Below, one piece after another: positions 1 through 11,961 of a DNA stretch of 64,000 nt (positions are counted from its first letter, which is position 1; each line of letters opens with the position of its first letter). The stretch is from Xylophilus ampelinus (GTDB taxonomy: Bacteria; Pseudomonadota; Gammaproteobacteria; Burkholderiales; Burkholderiaceae_C): assembly GCF_901875635.1 (NCBI RefSeq), contig NZ_CABFMN010000086.1:1-64000 (forward strand). The letters run 5' to 3'. The notes under the pieces are model-generated. The model worked only from the letters and a program-made list of their open reading frames with translations. It was not told the origin of the DNA and ran no database searches. Both the position numbers and the translations under genes were made by a program.

Positions 1-2006
1 GCCCTCTGAAGGCCGGCCCCCACCCCTGGCTCAATATTCGGTCGGCACGGTGGCTCAGATTTGGATCGGCGCCGACAACTTTCGAGCATTGCCGCATCAT
101 TTAGCAACCGTTGAATGCGCTGGCGAGTCTCCTCTGGAATACCTTGCACAGACGAGTCAGGTCCGGGCCTGTTTGGCTGCTGCTGGGTGCCCGCGATGAC
201 CCGCACGACCATGCCCAAATTTCCTGGTGTCACGATGTCGATGGCTGCGCGATCACCCAGGTCCGGATGTGGGCGGGTCAGCATCCGGTACAGGTCCCAC
301 GGATCCGCATGCGGGCACTGGTTCATGAGCACCTGTGCCAGCTTGTGCTTGAGGGGTACCAGCTGCCAGTCGGGCACGCGTTGCCCGCGGTTGCCCAAGC
401 TGATGGACAGCAGCTTGCCCGCCTTCAGCTCGCGGTTGATCTGGTCCTTGGACTTCCCGGCCAACTTGCCGAACAGCGGGACCGGCAGACTGCTCGGCGA
501 TTCGTAGATGACCAGCATTTCCTCGCGCTCGCGCTGGATGACAGACACCTCCGGCTCTGGCGCATGCGTCGGGGGCGGTGGTACCTGCGACAGTCGCTGG
601 AATGTGATTCCCCCGTCGTTTGGCGTCACGACGATGGGTTCGGCCACCACAGGCGGAACGGATGCCGCAGAAGCAGCAGCGACGATGGTGTTGGGCTTGT
701 CCTCCTCTGCCATGGCCGGCACGCCCTCGATATGGATCGTGAGGTGCGCGCTGGCCGCTTCCACTTGGCCCTGTTCGAGCAGATCGAGACGATCCGCCCA
801 GTCCTGCATCATCCGGCGGCGCGGCTCAACATACTTGGCGTGGTTGTAGGCCGAACTCACCTTGTTCGGGTCCGAGTGCGAAAGCTGCGCGTCCACCCAA
901 ATCTTGGGATAGCCGATCTCGTTGAGCGCCGTCGAGATGGTTCCGCGGATGCCGTGACCGGTCAGTTGATCCTCGTAGCCCATTCGTTTCAAGGCCGCGT
1001 TGAGGGTGTTCTCGCTGATGCGCTTCTTGAGTTCGCTGCGGTGCGTGAGCAGATGGACCTGGGCCGGCCTCATCACACCCAACAGGTAGCGCACGATCTC
1101 GATGGCCTGCACGGACAACGGCACGATGTAGGGCGGAACGTCCTGCGGGCGCTTGCCGGCCTTGCGCATCTCGTCTTGGAGTTGCTTGACGATCTGCGGC
1201 GGGATGATCCACAGGCCACGGTCGAGATCGAACTGGTCCGGGGTCGCCAGCCGCAGCTCGCCGGTACGCACGCCGGTCAGGAACAGCAGCCGGATGCCGA
1301 GTTGGGTCTGCCAACCACGAGGGTTGTAGAGCCTGAGCTTGTGCAGGAACTCGGGAAGCTCCGGAAGATGCAGGTAGGGGTTGTGGTTCACCGGGGGCTT
1401 GGGCTCGGCCACCACGTCCAGGTCGGAGGCCGGATTGGCTTCCAGCCCCTCCACGATGACGAGGGCATAGCGGAACAACTGCCCCAGCCAGGTGCGGACC
1501 TTCTCGGCAGTGGTGAACGCCTTGCGCTCCTCGATCCTCGCCAGGACGCCCAGGAGTTGGGGCCGGCGAATGTCGTAGATCGACATCTGCTTGAGGCTAG
1601 GCAGCACGTCCTTGTTGAAGATCCGCAGGATTTGCGACAGCGTGCTGTTCCTGCCCTCCTTGATTTCCTTGCGGCGATGCTCGACCCACGCATCGAAGAC
1701 GGCCTTGAAGGTGTAGTCGGCCGCAAGCTTGACCGCGTGTCGCTTCTGTTTCCGATCGGTATGGGGGTTGACGCCCTTTGCCAGAAGCGCCCGGGCTTCG
1801 TCGCGCAAGGTGCGCGCTTCGCGCAAACCGATCTCGGGGTAGTTCCCCAGGGAGATGCGCTTTTGCTTGCCGAGCCAGTAATAGCGCAAATGCCACGACT
1901 TGCCGCCGGTGCGGGCGACCACCAGGCCGAGGCCATCGGTGTCGGGGATGCTGTAGGTTTTCTCGGCGGCCTTGGCTTGCCGCACGGTCAGATCAGAGAG
2001 TGTCAT
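1..2006 (-). CDS. P4-type tyrosine integrase, C-terminus beyond the window
   Basis: Site-specific tyrosine recombinase that would integrate and excise the element at tRNA-Gly. The N-terminus (about 1-95) is a DUF4102-type arm-binding domain (DGLGLVV, then GKQKRISLGNYPEIGL). A core-binding domain follows, then the catalytic domain with Arg247 (TGVRTGELR), the HGIR box at 351-354, His377 and a probable nucleophile Tyr392 (NHAKY, followed by ERRRMM-like PRRRMMQDWAD). About 275 residues continue beyond the catalytic domain with no stop before base 1, as in the long integrases of the ICEclc family. The start is the second of two adjacent ATGs, 7 nt after AGGAG; the first ATG (2009) is also possible. 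Family assignment is firm; membership of the ICEclc subgroup is inferred from length and tRNA target. Confidence 0.9.
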   Translation of the reverse strand, partial: MTLSDLTVRQAKAAEKTYSIPDTDGLGLVVARTGGKSWHLRYYWLGKQKRISLGNYPEIGLREARTLRDEARALLAKGVNPHTDRKQKRHAVKLAADYTFKAVFDAWVEHRRKEIKEGRNSTLSQILRIFNKDVLPSLKQMSIYDIRRPQLLGVLARIEERKAFTTAEKVRTWLGQLFRYALVIVEGLEANPASDLDVVAEPKPPVNHNPYLHLPELPEFLHKLRLYNPRGWQTQLGIRLLFLTGVRTGELRLATPDQFDLDRGLWIIPPQIVKQLQDEMRKAGKRPQDVPPYIVPLSVQAIEIVRYLLGVMRPAQVHLLTHRSELKKRISENTLNAALKRMGYEDQLTGHGIRGTISTALNEIGYPKIWVDAQLSHSDPNKVSSAYNHAKYVEPRRRMMQDWADRLDLLEQGQVEAASAHLTIHIEGVPAMAEEDKPNTIVAAASAASVPPVVAEPIVVTPNDGGITFQRLSQVPPPPTHAPEPEVSVIQREREEMLVIYESPSSLPVPLFGKLAGKSKDQINRELKAGKLLSISLGNRGQRVPDWQLVPLKHKLAQVLMNQCPHADPWDLYRMLTRPHPDLGDRAAIDIVTPGNLGMVVRVIAGTQQQPNRPGPDSSVQGIPEETRQRIQRLLNDAAMLESCRRRSKSEPPCRPNIEPGVGAGLQR

Positions 2007-2010
2007 CATC

Positions 2011-2034
2011 AAGCTCCTAAGTCTTGGACTTAGG
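2011..2034 (-). promoter_or_regulatory. Inverted repeat covering the integrase ribosome binding site
   Basis: A perfect 8-bp inverted repeat CCTAAGTC-TTG-GACTTAGG (2016-2034) sits just upstream of the integrase start, and its proximal arm contains part of the AGGAG Shine-Dalgarno. In RNA it could form a hairpin that hides the ribosome binding site; as DNA it could be an operator. Which applies is not decided by the sequence. Confidence 0.5.
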
Positions 2035-2165
2035 CCCGATGCTGCTTGTCATCCCGATCCAACCCCAGCAACAACCCGGAACCGGCACGACCCGCATTCT
2101 TTGGCCTTGTTTTTGGCCTCAAAAATGGTGGCTGTCAGTGGACTTCCGTGGCTTTCGCTGGAATG

Positions 2166-2191
2166 AAAAAAGGAGCCGAAGCTCCTCTTTT
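2166..2191 (-). terminator. Rho-independent terminator downstream of tRNA-Gly
   Basis: On the minus strand a GGAGC-TTCG-GCTCC hairpin is followed by six T; on the plus strand the same hairpin is followed by a shorter T stretch, so it may act both ways. It lies about 45 nt beyond the tRNA 3' end, on the element side, so it would stop tRNA transcription before it enters the integrase region. Confidence 0.75.
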
Positions 2192-2233
2192 CAATGACTT
2201 ACAGACGTCAGTGGAAGTCTGTAGATCATAAAT

Positions 2234-2309
2234 TGGAGCGGGAAAACGGTCTCGAACCGTCGACCTCAACCTTGGCAAGGTTGCGCTCTACCAACTGAGC
2301 TATTCCCGC
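2234..2309 (-). tRNA. tRNA-Gly (anticodon GCC)
   Basis: A 76-nt cloverleaf with 7-bp acceptor stem GCGGGAA/TTCCCGC, D loop, anticodon GCC in the CTTGCCAAG loop, a T arm GGTTCGAGACC and an encoded 3' CCA. Its 3' end is the likely attachment site of the integrated element to its left. Confidence 0.97.
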
Positions 2310-2369
2310 GTCGTCAGCCAGTGCCACAAGGCGCTGACTGTCGTTTTCTTCCGTCGCCGGAAGCCTTGC

Positions 2370-2399
2370 AGTATATACCGTTTTAAGGCGTTTCGGCAA
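2370..2399 (-). promoter_or_regulatory. Probable promoter of tRNA-Gly
   Basis: On the minus strand TTGCCG (2394-2399) and TATACT (2370-2375) are separated by 18 bp, giving a plausible sigma-70 promoter with a leader of about 55 nt before the mature tRNA. Confidence 0.55.
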
Positions 2400-2414
2400 C
2401 GCTCGCGCGCCGAA

Positions 2415-4856
<2,442 letters not shown>

Positions 4857-4883
4857 GGAAATCCTCGAAAAGGGATAGGTCAA

Positions 4884-4911
4884 AGATGGTCGATCCGGCG
4901 CGATTTTCAAG
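4884..4911 (-). promoter_or_regulatory. Candidate heat-shock (sigma-32) promoter of lon
   Basis: On the minus strand CTTGAAA (4905-4911) is followed after 13 bp by GACCATCT (4884-4891), close to the sigma-32 consensus CTTGAAA-N13-17-CCCCATNT. Transcription would start about 20 nt upstream of the lon start codon. The -35 lies within an inverted repeat GGCGCGAT...ATCGCGCC (4897-4919). Confidence 0.6.
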
Positions 4912-4983
4912 ATCGCGCCGGCGCACCGTCAGGACGCGCGCAGTACGCGCGCCGGTCGTAAGGTCAAAGCCTGCAGGCGGCAC

Positions 4984-6261
4984 TCAGGCCTTCTTGGCCG
5001 CCTCGCGGTACACGAGCAGCGGCGGCTTGCTCTCGTCGATGGTCGATTCATCGACGACCACCTTTTCCACGTTGGTGGCATTGGGCAGTTCGAACATGGT
5101 GTCGATCAGCGACTGCTCCAGGATCGAGCGCAGGCCGCGGGCACCCGTCTTGCGGGCCAGGGCCTTGCGTGCCACGGCACGCAGCGCGGCGGGGCGCACT
5201 TCGAGTTCGACCCCCTCCATCTGGAGCAGCTTGGCGAACTGCTTGACCACGGCGTTGCGCGGCTCGGTCAGGATCTGGATCAGGGCGTCCTCGCTCAATT
5301 CGGCCAGCGAAGCGACCACCGGCAGGCGGCCCACCAGTTCGGGGATGAGGCCGAACTTGATCAGGTCCTCGGGCTCCACCTCGCGGAACACCTCGGTGAT
5401 GCTGCGCTGCTGCTTGCTGCGCACCACGGCGCCGAAGCCGATGCCCGAGGCCTCGGTGCGGGCCTCGATGACCTTTTCGAGCCCGGCGAAGGCCCCGCCG
5501 CAGATGAACAGGATGTTGGTCGTGTCGATCTGCAGGAAATCCTGGTTCGGGTGCTTGCGCCCGCCCTGGGGCGGCACGCTGGCCATGGTGCCTTCGATGA
5601 GCTTGAGCAGCGCCTGCTGCACGCCCTCGCCCGACACGTCGCGCGTGATGCTGGGGTTGTCGGACTTGCGGCTGATCTTGTCGATCTCGTCGATGTAGAC
5701 GATGCCGCGCTGCGCCCGCTCCACCTCGTAGTTGCAGCTCTGCAGCAGCTTCTGGATGATGTTCTCGACGTCTTCACCCACGTAGCCGGCCTCGGTCAGC
5801 GTGGTCGCGTCGGCCATCACGAAGGGCACGTCGAGCTGGCGCGCCAGCGTCTGCGCCAGCAGTGTCTTGCCGGAACCGGTGGGTCCGATCAAAAGGATGT
5901 TGCTCTTGCTGAGCTCCACTTCGTCGGCGCCCTTGCCCTTGTCGGCGCGCTCCTTGTGGCGCAAGCGCTTGTAGTGGTTGTACACGGCCACCGACAGCAT
6001 GCGCTTGGCCACCTCCTGGCCGATCACATAGTTGTCGAGGTTGGTCTTGATCTCGGCGGGCGTCGGCAGGTCGCCGCGGCCTTCGCGGCTCTCCTCGCCG
6101 GCCGGCAACTCGTCACGGATGATCTCGTTGCACAGGTCGATGCACTCGTCGCAGATGAAGACCGACGGGCCCGCGATGAGCTTCTTGACCTCGTGCTGGC
6201 TCTTGCCGCAGAACGAGCAATAAAGCGTCTTTTCGCTGGATGAGCCTTTTTTATCGGCCAT
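4984..6261 (-). CDS. clpX: ClpX, ATP-binding unfoldase of the Clp protease
   Basis: Hexameric AAA+ unfoldase that recognises tagged substrates and feeds them into ClpP. The 425-residue protein has the N-terminal zinc-binding domain with Cys15, Cys18, Cys37 and Cys40 (CSFC, CDEC), Walker A GPTGSGKT at 126-133, Walker B VYIDEID near 188-194, and a pore loop GYVGED. It follows clpP on the same strand, but a strong terminator separates the two, so clpX probably has its own promoter in the 118-bp gap (TATCAT is a possible -10). Confidence 0.98.
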   Translation of the reverse strand: MADKKGSSSEKTLYCSFCGKSQHEVKKLIAGPSVFICDECIDLCNEIIRDELPAGEESREGRGDLPTPAEIKTNLDNYVIGQEVAKRMLSVAVYNHYKRLRHKERADKGKGADEVELSKSNILLIGPTGSGKTLLAQTLARQLDVPFVMADATTLTEAGYVGEDVENIIQKLLQSCNYEVERAQRGIVYIDEIDKISRKSDNPSITRDVSGEGVQQALLKLIEGTMASVPPQGGRKHPNQDFLQIDTTNILFICGGAFAGLEKVIEARTEASGIGFGAVVRSKQQRSITEVFREVEPEDLIKFGLIPELVGRLPVVASLAELSEDALIQILTEPRNAVVKQFAKLLQMEGVELEVRPAALRAVARKALARKTGARGLRSILEQSLIDTMFELPNATNVEKVVVDESTIDESKPPLLVYREAAKKA

Positions 6262-6304
6262 GTAACAGTGCCTCGCTGGGGGAAGTGACCAATGATAACG
6301 AAAG

Positions 6305-6336
6305 AAAAAACGGCGTTTCCCGCAGGGAAAACGCCG
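6305..6336 (-). terminator. Rho-independent terminator after clpP
   Basis: On the minus strand a GC-rich stem (CGGCGTTTTCCC with GGGAAACGCCG, three-base loop) is followed by six T and TTCTTT. It lies between the clpP stop and the clpX start. Confidence 0.9.
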
Positions 6337-6379
6337 TCGTGATGCCCTCGCGGGCGGCCGGAATACCCGGAATCGGGGA

Positions 6380-6988
6380 TCAGCCGCGCTGGGCGATGAC
6401 CTGGTCGACGATGCCGTAGTCCTTGGCTTCGTCGGCGGTCATGTAGTAGTCGCGCTCGGTGTCGGCCTTGACCTTCTCCAGCGGCTGGCCGGTGCGCTCG
6501 GCCAGGATGCGGTTCATCTGGTCCTTGGTGCGCAGGATGTCCCGTGCCTGGATCTCGATGTCGGTCGCCTGGCCGCGGGCGCCGCCCAGCACCTGGTGGA
6601 TCATGACCTTGGAGTTCGGCAGCGAGTAGCGTTTGCCCTTGGCGCCGGCCGCCAGCAGGAAGGCGCCCATGCTGGCCGCGAAGCCCAGGCACATGGTCGA
6701 GACATCCGGCTTGACGAACTGCATCGTGTCGTAAATCGACATGCCGGCCGTCACGCTGCCGCCGGGCGAGTTGATGTACAGGGAAATGTCCTTGTCGGGG
6801 TTCTCGCTCTCCAGGAAGAGCATCTGCGCCACGACGAGGTTGGCGGTCTGGTCGTTCACTTCGCCGACCAGGAAGATCACGCGCTCCTTGAGCAGGCGCG
6901 AATAGATGTCGAAGGAGCGTTCGCCGCGCCCCGACTGCTCGATGACCATCGGGATCAGCCCGAGGGCCTGGGTTTCGTGTGCACTCAT
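6380..6988 (-). CDS. clpP: ClpP, proteolytic subunit of the Clp protease
   Basis: Tetradecameric serine peptidase that partners with ClpX and ClpA. The 202-residue protein has the catalytic triad Ser106 (GFAASMGA), His131 (MIHQ) and Asp180 (TERD). The start [10 protein letters not shown] has GGAGAG upstream; a longer open frame upstream is not conserved sequence. It lies between tig and clpX, the usual order, with terminators on both sides. Confidence 0.98.
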   Translation of the reverse strand: MSAHETQALGLIPMVIEQSGRGERSFDIYSRLLKERVIFLVGEVNDQTANLVVAQMLFLESENPDKDISLYINSPGGSVTAGMSIYDTMQFVKPDVSTMCLGFAASMGAFLLAAGAKGKRYSLPNSKVMIHQVLGGARGQATDIEIQARDILRTKDQMNRILAERTGQPLEKVKADTERDYYMTADEAKDYGIVDQVIAQRG

Positions 6989-7108
6989 GTTTCTCTCCGG
7001 AAGAAGTCCTACTGTACGCGCCCCAGGGTCGGGCCAGGCCCGACCCGCCCCCCGAGGGGGACAAGAAAACTTGGGGCGGCCCGGCGTTTTCTTGGAAGCC
7101 CAACGCCT

Positions 7109-7145
7109 GAATGAAATGGGGCTTGTGCCGCGAAGCACAAGCCCC
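7109..7145 (-). terminator. Terminator-like hairpin after tig
   Basis: A perfect 11-bp inverted repeat (GGGGCTTGTGC with GCACAAGCCCC, 6-nt loop) lies 28 nt after the tig stop. The following tract on the minus strand (ATTTCATTC) is only moderately T-rich, so termination may be partial. Confidence 0.65.
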
Positions 7146-7173
7146 AACCGGAAGCAGCCTGCAGGCCCGCCGA

Positions 7174-8487
7174 TCAGCCCTGCTGGGCCATCAGTTCGTC
7201 GAAGGACACCGCCTTTTCGTTCACCTTGGCCTTGCCGAGCACGAACTCGGTGACGTTGTTCTCGATCACCACGGCCTCGACCTCTGCCAGGCGGCGGTTG
7301 TCGCCGTAGTACCAGCGCACCACGTCGGCCGGCTTTTCGTAGCTGGCGGCCAGTTCCTCGATGTGGGCCTTGATCTGCTCGGGCTTGGCCTGCAGGTCGT
7401 TGGCACGCACCACCTCGGCCACCACCAGGCCCAGGCGCACACGGCGCTCGGCCTGCTCGCGAAAGATGTCGGCCGGAATCGGTGCCTTGTCGGCGTCCTT
7501 GATGCCGCGCTGCTTGAGCTCGGCGCGGGCGCCTTCCACCATGCGGTCGATCTCGGCCTGCACCGTCGACTTGGGCAGGTCCAGTTCGGCATTGGCGATC
7601 AGTGCGTCCATCACGGCCGTCTTGTTGCGCGCCAGCAGGCGGAACTTGACTTCGCGCTCCAGGTTCTTCTTGATGTCGGCGCGCAGGCCCTCGACCGTCG
7701 CATCGGCGATGCCGAGCGACTTGGCCAGCTGCTCGTTGACTTCCGGCAGGTGCGAGGCCTCGATCTTCTTCACGGTGACCATGAAGTCGGCCTGCTTGCC
7801 GGCCACGTCCTTGCCGTGGTAGTCGGCCGGAAAGGCGAGCGGGAAGGTGCGGCTGTCGCCGGCCTTCATGCCGCGCACGGCATCCTCGAATTCCTTGAGC
7901 ATCTGGCCTTCGCCGACCACGAACTGGAAGTCGGCCGCCTTGCCGCCCTCGAAGGGCTCGCCCTCGATCTTGCCTTCGAAGTCGACGGTCACGCGGTCGC
8001 CGTCCTCGGCCGCCGCGTCCTGGGCGCGCTGCGCGAAGGTGCGACGCTGCTTGCGCAGGATGTCCAGGGTGCGGTCGATGGCTTCGTCGTTCACCTCGGC
8101 CGACAGGCGCTCGACCTGAGCGCCCGACAGGTCACTGACCTTCACTTCGGGGAAGACTTCGAACACCGCGTCGAACGAGAGCTGGCCCTCGGGCGCGCCG
8201 TCCTTCTCGGTGATCGTGGGCTGGCCGGCCACGCGCAGCTTGGCCTCGTTGGCCGCCTGCGAGAAGGCCTCGCCGACCTTGTCGTTCATCACTTCGTACT
8301 GCACCGAGTAGCCGTAGCGCTGGGCCACGACGTTCATCGGCACCTTGCCGGGACGGAAACCGTCCATCTTCACGGTGCGGGCCAGGCGCTTGAGGCGCGA
8401 GTCCACTTCGGACTTGATGGTGTCGACCGGGAGGGTCAGGGTGATCTTCCGTTCGAGCTTCTCGAGGGTTTCAACATTCACGGTCAT
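7174..8487 (-). CDS. tig: Trigger factor (ribosome-bound chaperone, prolyl isomerase)
   Basis: Binds near the ribosomal exit tunnel and holds nascent chains. The 437-residue length is typical. The ribosome-binding signature GFRPGKVP is at 43-50, followed by an FKBP-type PPIase domain (about 150-245) and the helical C-terminal chaperone domain. It is the first protein gene of the tig-clpP-clpX-lon block and starts 23 nt after tRNA-Leu on the same strand, so a shared transcript with the tRNA is possible. Confidence 0.98.
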   Translation of the reverse strand: MTVNVETLEKLERKITLTLPVDTIKSEVDSRLKRLARTVKMDGFRPGKVPMNVVAQRYGYSVQYEVMNDKVGEAFSQAANEAKLRVAGQPTITEKDGAPEGQLSFDAVFEVFPEVKVSDLSGAQVERLSAEVNDEAIDRTLDILRKQRRTFAQRAQDAAAEDGDRVTVDFEGKIEGEPFEGGKAADFQFVVGEGQMLKEFEDAVRGMKAGDSRTFPLAFPADYHGKDVAGKQADFMVTVKKIEASHLPEVNEQLAKSLGIADATVEGLRADIKKNLEREVKFRLLARNKTAVMDALIANAELDLPKSTVQAEIDRMVEGARAELKQRGIKDADKAPIPADIFREQAERRVRLGLVVAEVVRANDLQAKPEQIKAHIEELAASYEKPADVVRWYYGDNRRLAEVEAVVIENNVTEFVLGKAKVNEKAVSFDELMAQQG

Positions 8488-8510
8488 TGGAGTCTTCCTT
8501 GGAAAGATGC

Positions 8511-8597
8511 TGGTGCGCGGGGCCGGACTCGAACCGGCACGCCATTGCTGGCGTCAGGACCTAAACCTGGTGCGTCTACCAATTTCGCCACCCGCGC
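8511..8597 (-). tRNA. tRNA-Leu (anticodon UAG)
   Basis: An 87-nt class II tRNA with acceptor stem GCGCGGG/CCCGCGC, long variable arm, anticodon TAG in the loop of CCAGG-TTTAGGT-CCTG, T arm GGTTCGAGTCC and encoded CCA. It directly precedes tig. Confidence 0.97.
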
Positions 8598-8653
8598 CAG
8601 TCCAGCTGCACCGCCGTGGGGCGGGCGCCCCCGGGGGGTCGCTGCTGGAGGAT

Positions 8654-8690
8654 GAGAAAAGCGGGCGGCCTCCTGGCGAAGACCGCCCGC
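8654..8690 (-). terminator. Rho-independent terminator of the RND operon
   Basis: On the minus strand AGCGGGCGGTC and GGCCGCCCGCT form a long GC stem followed by TTTTCTC. It lies between the RND permease stop (8824) and tRNA-Leu. Confidence 0.75.
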
Positions 8691-8823
8691 TGAAATCGGT
8701 CAACCGCGCATTTTAAGCCGCAAATTTGGGCCTCCCGGCTCTGCATGCCGCTTTGCGGCAAGTCAGTCGCCACCTCCCGAGGAGGAGGCGCGGACCGCCT
8801 TGGGAGCGGCCCGGCGGCGCCCG

Positions 8824-11800
8824 CTAGCCCATTTCCGGCTCCCGATGGATCCGGAACCACGCGGCGTACATGGCCGGCAGCGCCAGCAGGGTCAGCACCG
8901 TCGCCACGATCAGGCCGCCCATGATGGCCACCGCCATCGGCCCCCAGAACACGCTGCGCGACAGCGGGATCATGGCCAACACGGCGGCCGCGGCCGTGAG
9001 CACGATCGGCCGAAGCCGCCGCACCGCCGATTCGACGATCGCGTTCCAGGCCGGCACGCCTGCGGCGCGGTCCAGTTCGATCTGGTCGATCAGGATCACC
9101 GAGTTGCGCTGGATCATGCCCATGAGGGCGATGACGCCCAGCAGCGCGACGAAGCCGAAGGGCCGGTTCAGCACCAGCAGCGCAGCCGCCACCCCGGCAA
9201 TGCCCAGCGGGCCCGTGATGAAGACGAGCAGCGAGCGGCTGAAGCTGTGCAACTGCAGCATCAGCAGCGTGAAAACGATGAACAGCATGATCGGCACGCC
9301 GGCCACGATCGAGGCCGAGCCCTTGCTGCTTTCCTCCACCGCGCCGGCCACCTCGATGCGCACGCCGCCGTCGCCCTGGGCGTTCCAGTTCGACTCCAGT
9401 TCGCGCAGCTTGGGCAGGACCTGCTCGGTCACGGTGGCGCCCTGCAGGCCCTCGACGATGTCGCCCTGCACCGTGATCGCGTAGTCGCGGTTCCAGCGCC
9501 ACATCACGCCCGGCTCCCAGGTGAAGACCGGCTTGGCGATCTGCGCCAGCGGGATCGAGCGGCCCGAGGTGGTGGGCAGGTAGGCGTTGCCGATGTCCGA
9601 GATCGCTTCGCGCTCGTCCGGCGACTGGCGAAGCACGATGTCGATCAGCTTGTCGTTCTCGCGGTACTGGCCCACGGTGGTGCCGCTGAACATGGTGCGC
9701 GAGGCCTGGGCGATGGCCTGGCTGGTCACGCCCAGCGCCCGCGCCTTGGCCTGGTCGACCTCCAGCCGGATCACCTTGACCGACTCGTTCCAGTTGTCGT
9801 TCACGCCCAGCAGGTTGGCGTTCTCGCGCATCGCGGCCTTGACCTCGTCGGCGCGCTGGCGCAGCTTGACCGGATCGGCACCGATCACCCGGAACTGCAC
9901 CGGGTACGGCACCGGTGGGCCGTTGGGCAGCAGCTTGACGCGGCCTCGCACCTCGGGGAACTCGGCCGCCAGCAGCTTGGGCAGGCGCAGGCGGATCGCT
10001 TCGCGCTCGGGCAGCGACTTGGCCAGGACGATGAACTGCGAGACGTTCGATTGCGGGAACACCTGGTCCAAAGGCAAGTAGAAGCGCGGCGTGCCCGAGC
10101 CGATCCAGGTCGCGACCGAGGCGACGCCGTCCTCCTGCATCAACCGCGCCTCCAGGCGCTTGGCCACGGCCTCGTTGGCGGCGAAGGACGTGCCCTCGGG
10201 GAACCAGATGTCCACCATGATCTCGGGTCGGCTCGAGTCGGGGAAGAACTGCTGCTGCACCTTGCCCATGCCCACGATGCCGAGCGCGAAGATGCCCACC
10301 GTCGCCGCGATGGTGATCCACCGGTGGTCCACGCACCAGCCCACCACGCGCCGGAAGCGCGCGTAGAACGGCGTGTCGAAGAGTTCGTGCGGGGGCGCGT
10401 CCGGGTCGTGCGGCTTGACCTTCAGCAGCAGCGTGCCCAGGTAGGGCACGAAGTACACCGACACCAGCCACGACAGCACCAGCGCCGTCACCGTCACCGC
10501 GAAGATGGCGAAGGTGTATTCGCCCGTCGTCGACTTGGCGATGCCGATCGGCAGGAAGCCCGCCGCGGTGATGAGCGTGCCGGTGAGCATCGGCTTGGCC
10601 GTCACGTCGTAGGCGAAGGTGGCGGCGCGCACCTTGTCGTAGCCCTCCTCCATCTTCCGCACCATCATCTCAACCGCAATGATGGCGTCGTCCACCAGCA
10701 GGCCCAGCGCGATGATGAGCGAGCCCAGCGACACCTTGTGCAGCCCGATGCCGAAGTAGTTCATCGCCAGGAAGGTCACGGCCAGCACCAGCGGAATCGT
10801 GATGCCGACCACCAGCCCGGGCCGGTAGTCGATGTGCCAGCCGAAGCGCCCGCCCTTGTGCAGCCCCAGCGAGATGAAGCTCACGGCCAGCACGATGACG
10901 ACAGCCTCGATCAGCACGTGCACGAACTCGCCCACCGAGCTGGCCACGGCGGCCGGCTGGTCCTGCACCTGCGCCAGCGTCACGCCCACGGGCAGCGACT
11001 TCTGGATGCGCTCGGTCGCCGTGCGCAGCGACTTGCCCAGCGCGATGATGTCGCCGCCCTTGGCCATCGAGATGCCCAGGCCGATCACCTCCTTGCCCTG
11101 GAAGCGCACCTTGACCGAGGGCGGGTCGATGTAGCCGCGCCGCACCTCGGCGATGTCGCCCAGCCGCAGCTGGTTGCCCGAGCTGCCGCGGATGGGCATG
11201 GCGCGCAGCTGCTCCACGTCGGTGAACTGGCCGCCCACCCGCACCTGCACCACGTCCTGCGGCGACTGGATGGTGCCGGCGCTCTCCACCGCGTTCTGCG
11301 CGCCCAGCTGCTGCAGCACCTGGTTGAAGTCCAGGCCCAGCTGCGCCAGGCGCTTCTGCGAAACCTCGATCCAGACCTTCTGGTCCTGCACGCCGAACTG
11401 GTCGACCTTGGCCACGTCCTTCACGCGCAGCAGCTGCTGGCGCACGTCGTCGGCGAAGTCCTTGAGCTCGGCATAGCTGAAGCCATCGCTTTGCAGCGCG
11501 TAGATCACGCCATAGACGTCGCCGAACTCGTCGTTGAAGAAAGGCCCCTGCACGTTGCCCGGCAGCGTGCCGCGCATGTCGCCGATCTTCTTGCGCACCG
11601 TGTACCAGACGTTGGCCACCTCGGCGGGCTTCGACGAGTCCTTGATCTCGAAGATGATCTGCGACTCGCCCGGCTTGCTGTAGCTGCGGATCTTGTCGGC
11701 GTAAGGCACCTCCTGCAGCGTGCGCTCGAGCTTGTCGGTCACCTGCTCGGCCACCTGCTGCGCCGTGGCGCCGGGCCAGTAGGTGCGCACCACCATCGCG

Positions 11801-11961
11801 CGGAAGGTGAAGGGCGGATCCTCGTCCTGGCCCAGCTGGAAGTACGCGGCGAAGCCCAGCAGCATCAGCACCACCATCAGGTAGCGCGTGAGCGGCGCAT
11901 GGTCGAGCGCCCATTTCGACAGGTTGAAACCGGACTTGCCCGGCTCGGGCGCCGCCTGCAT
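8824..11961 (-). CDS. RND efflux transporter, inner-membrane permease
   Basis: Proton-driven tripartite efflux pump subunit of the AcrB/HAE class, about 1045 residues. Features seen are an N-terminal transmembrane helix, two large periplasmic loops, and the transmembrane cluster with the conserved GLLVDDAIIAVEMM segment around residue 400. The ATG overlaps the stop of the adaptor gene (TGATG), so the two are translationally coupled. No outer-membrane factor is adjacent, so the pump probably uses one encoded elsewhere. Substrate cannot be told from sequence. Confidence 0.93.
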   Translation of the reverse strand: MQAAPEPGKSGFNLSKWALDHAPLTRYLMVVLMLLGFAAYFQLGQDEDPPFTFRAMVVRTYWPGATAQQVAEQVTDKLERTLQEVPYADKIRSYSKPGESQIIFEIKDSSKPAEVANVWYTVRKKIGDMRGTLPGNVQGPFFNDEFGDVYGVIYALQSDGFSYAELKDFADDVRQQLLRVKDVAKVDQFGVQDQKVWIEVSQKRLAQLGLDFNQVLQQLGAQNAVESAGTIQSPQDVVQVRVGGQFTDVEQLRAMPIRGSSGNQLRLGDIAEVRRGYIDPPSVKVRFQGKEVIGLGISMAKGGDIIALGKSLRTATERIQKSLPVGVTLAQVQDQPAAVASSVGEFVHVLIEAVVIVLAVSFISLGLHKGGRFGWHIDYRPGLVVGITIPLVLAVTFLAMNYFGIGLHKVSLGSLIIALGLLVDDAIIAVEMMVRKMEEGYDKVRAATFAYDVTAKPMLTGTLITAAGFLPIGIAKSTTGEYTFAIFAVTVTALVLSWLVSVYFVPYLGTLLLKVKPHDPDAPPHELFDTPFYARFRRVVGWCVDHRWITIAATVGIFALGIVGMGKVQQQFFPDSSRPEIMVDIWFPEGTSFAANEAVAKRLEARLMQEDGVASVATWIGSGTPRFYLPLDQVFPQSNVSQFIVLAKSLPEREAIRLRLPKLLAAEFPEVRGRVKLLPNGPPVPYPVQFRVIGADPVKLRQRADEVKAAMRENANLLGVNDNWNESVKVIRLEVDQAKARALGVTSQAIAQASRTMFSGTTVGQYRENDKLIDIVLRQSPDEREAISDIGNAYLPTTSGRSIPLAQIAKPVFTWEPGVMWRWNRDYAITVQGDIVEGLQGATVTEQVLPKLRELESNWNAQGDGGVRIEVAGAVEESSKGSASIVAGVPIMLFIVFTLLMLQLHSFSRSLLVFITGPLGIAGVAAALLVLNRPFGFVALLGVIALMGMIQRNSVILIDQIELDRAAGVPAWNAIVESAVRRLRPIVLTAAAAVLAMIPLSRSVFWGPMAVAIMGGLIVATVLTLLALPAMYAAWFRIHREPEMG

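Larger units (their letters stand above)
1..2236. mobile_element. Right end of a tRNA-Gly integrative element (ICEclc/PAGI-2-like)
   Basis: A large tyrosine integrase gene starts about 225 bp from the 3' end of a tRNA-Gly(GCC) gene and reads away from it, with conserved core genes (lon, clpX) on the other side of the tRNA. This is the layout of elements that insert in the 3' end of a tRNA. ICEclc and PAGI-2-type islands use tRNA-Gly and carry integrases of about 650 residues. The body of the element and its distal att copy lie left of the window, so size and cargo are unknown. Confidence 0.7.

Noticed and set aside
111..2033. Long plus-strand open frame (640 codons) across the integrase region
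   Set aside because: It is antisense to a continuous minus-strand frame with clear integrase motifs that runs off base 1. High-GC codon use opens shadow frames.
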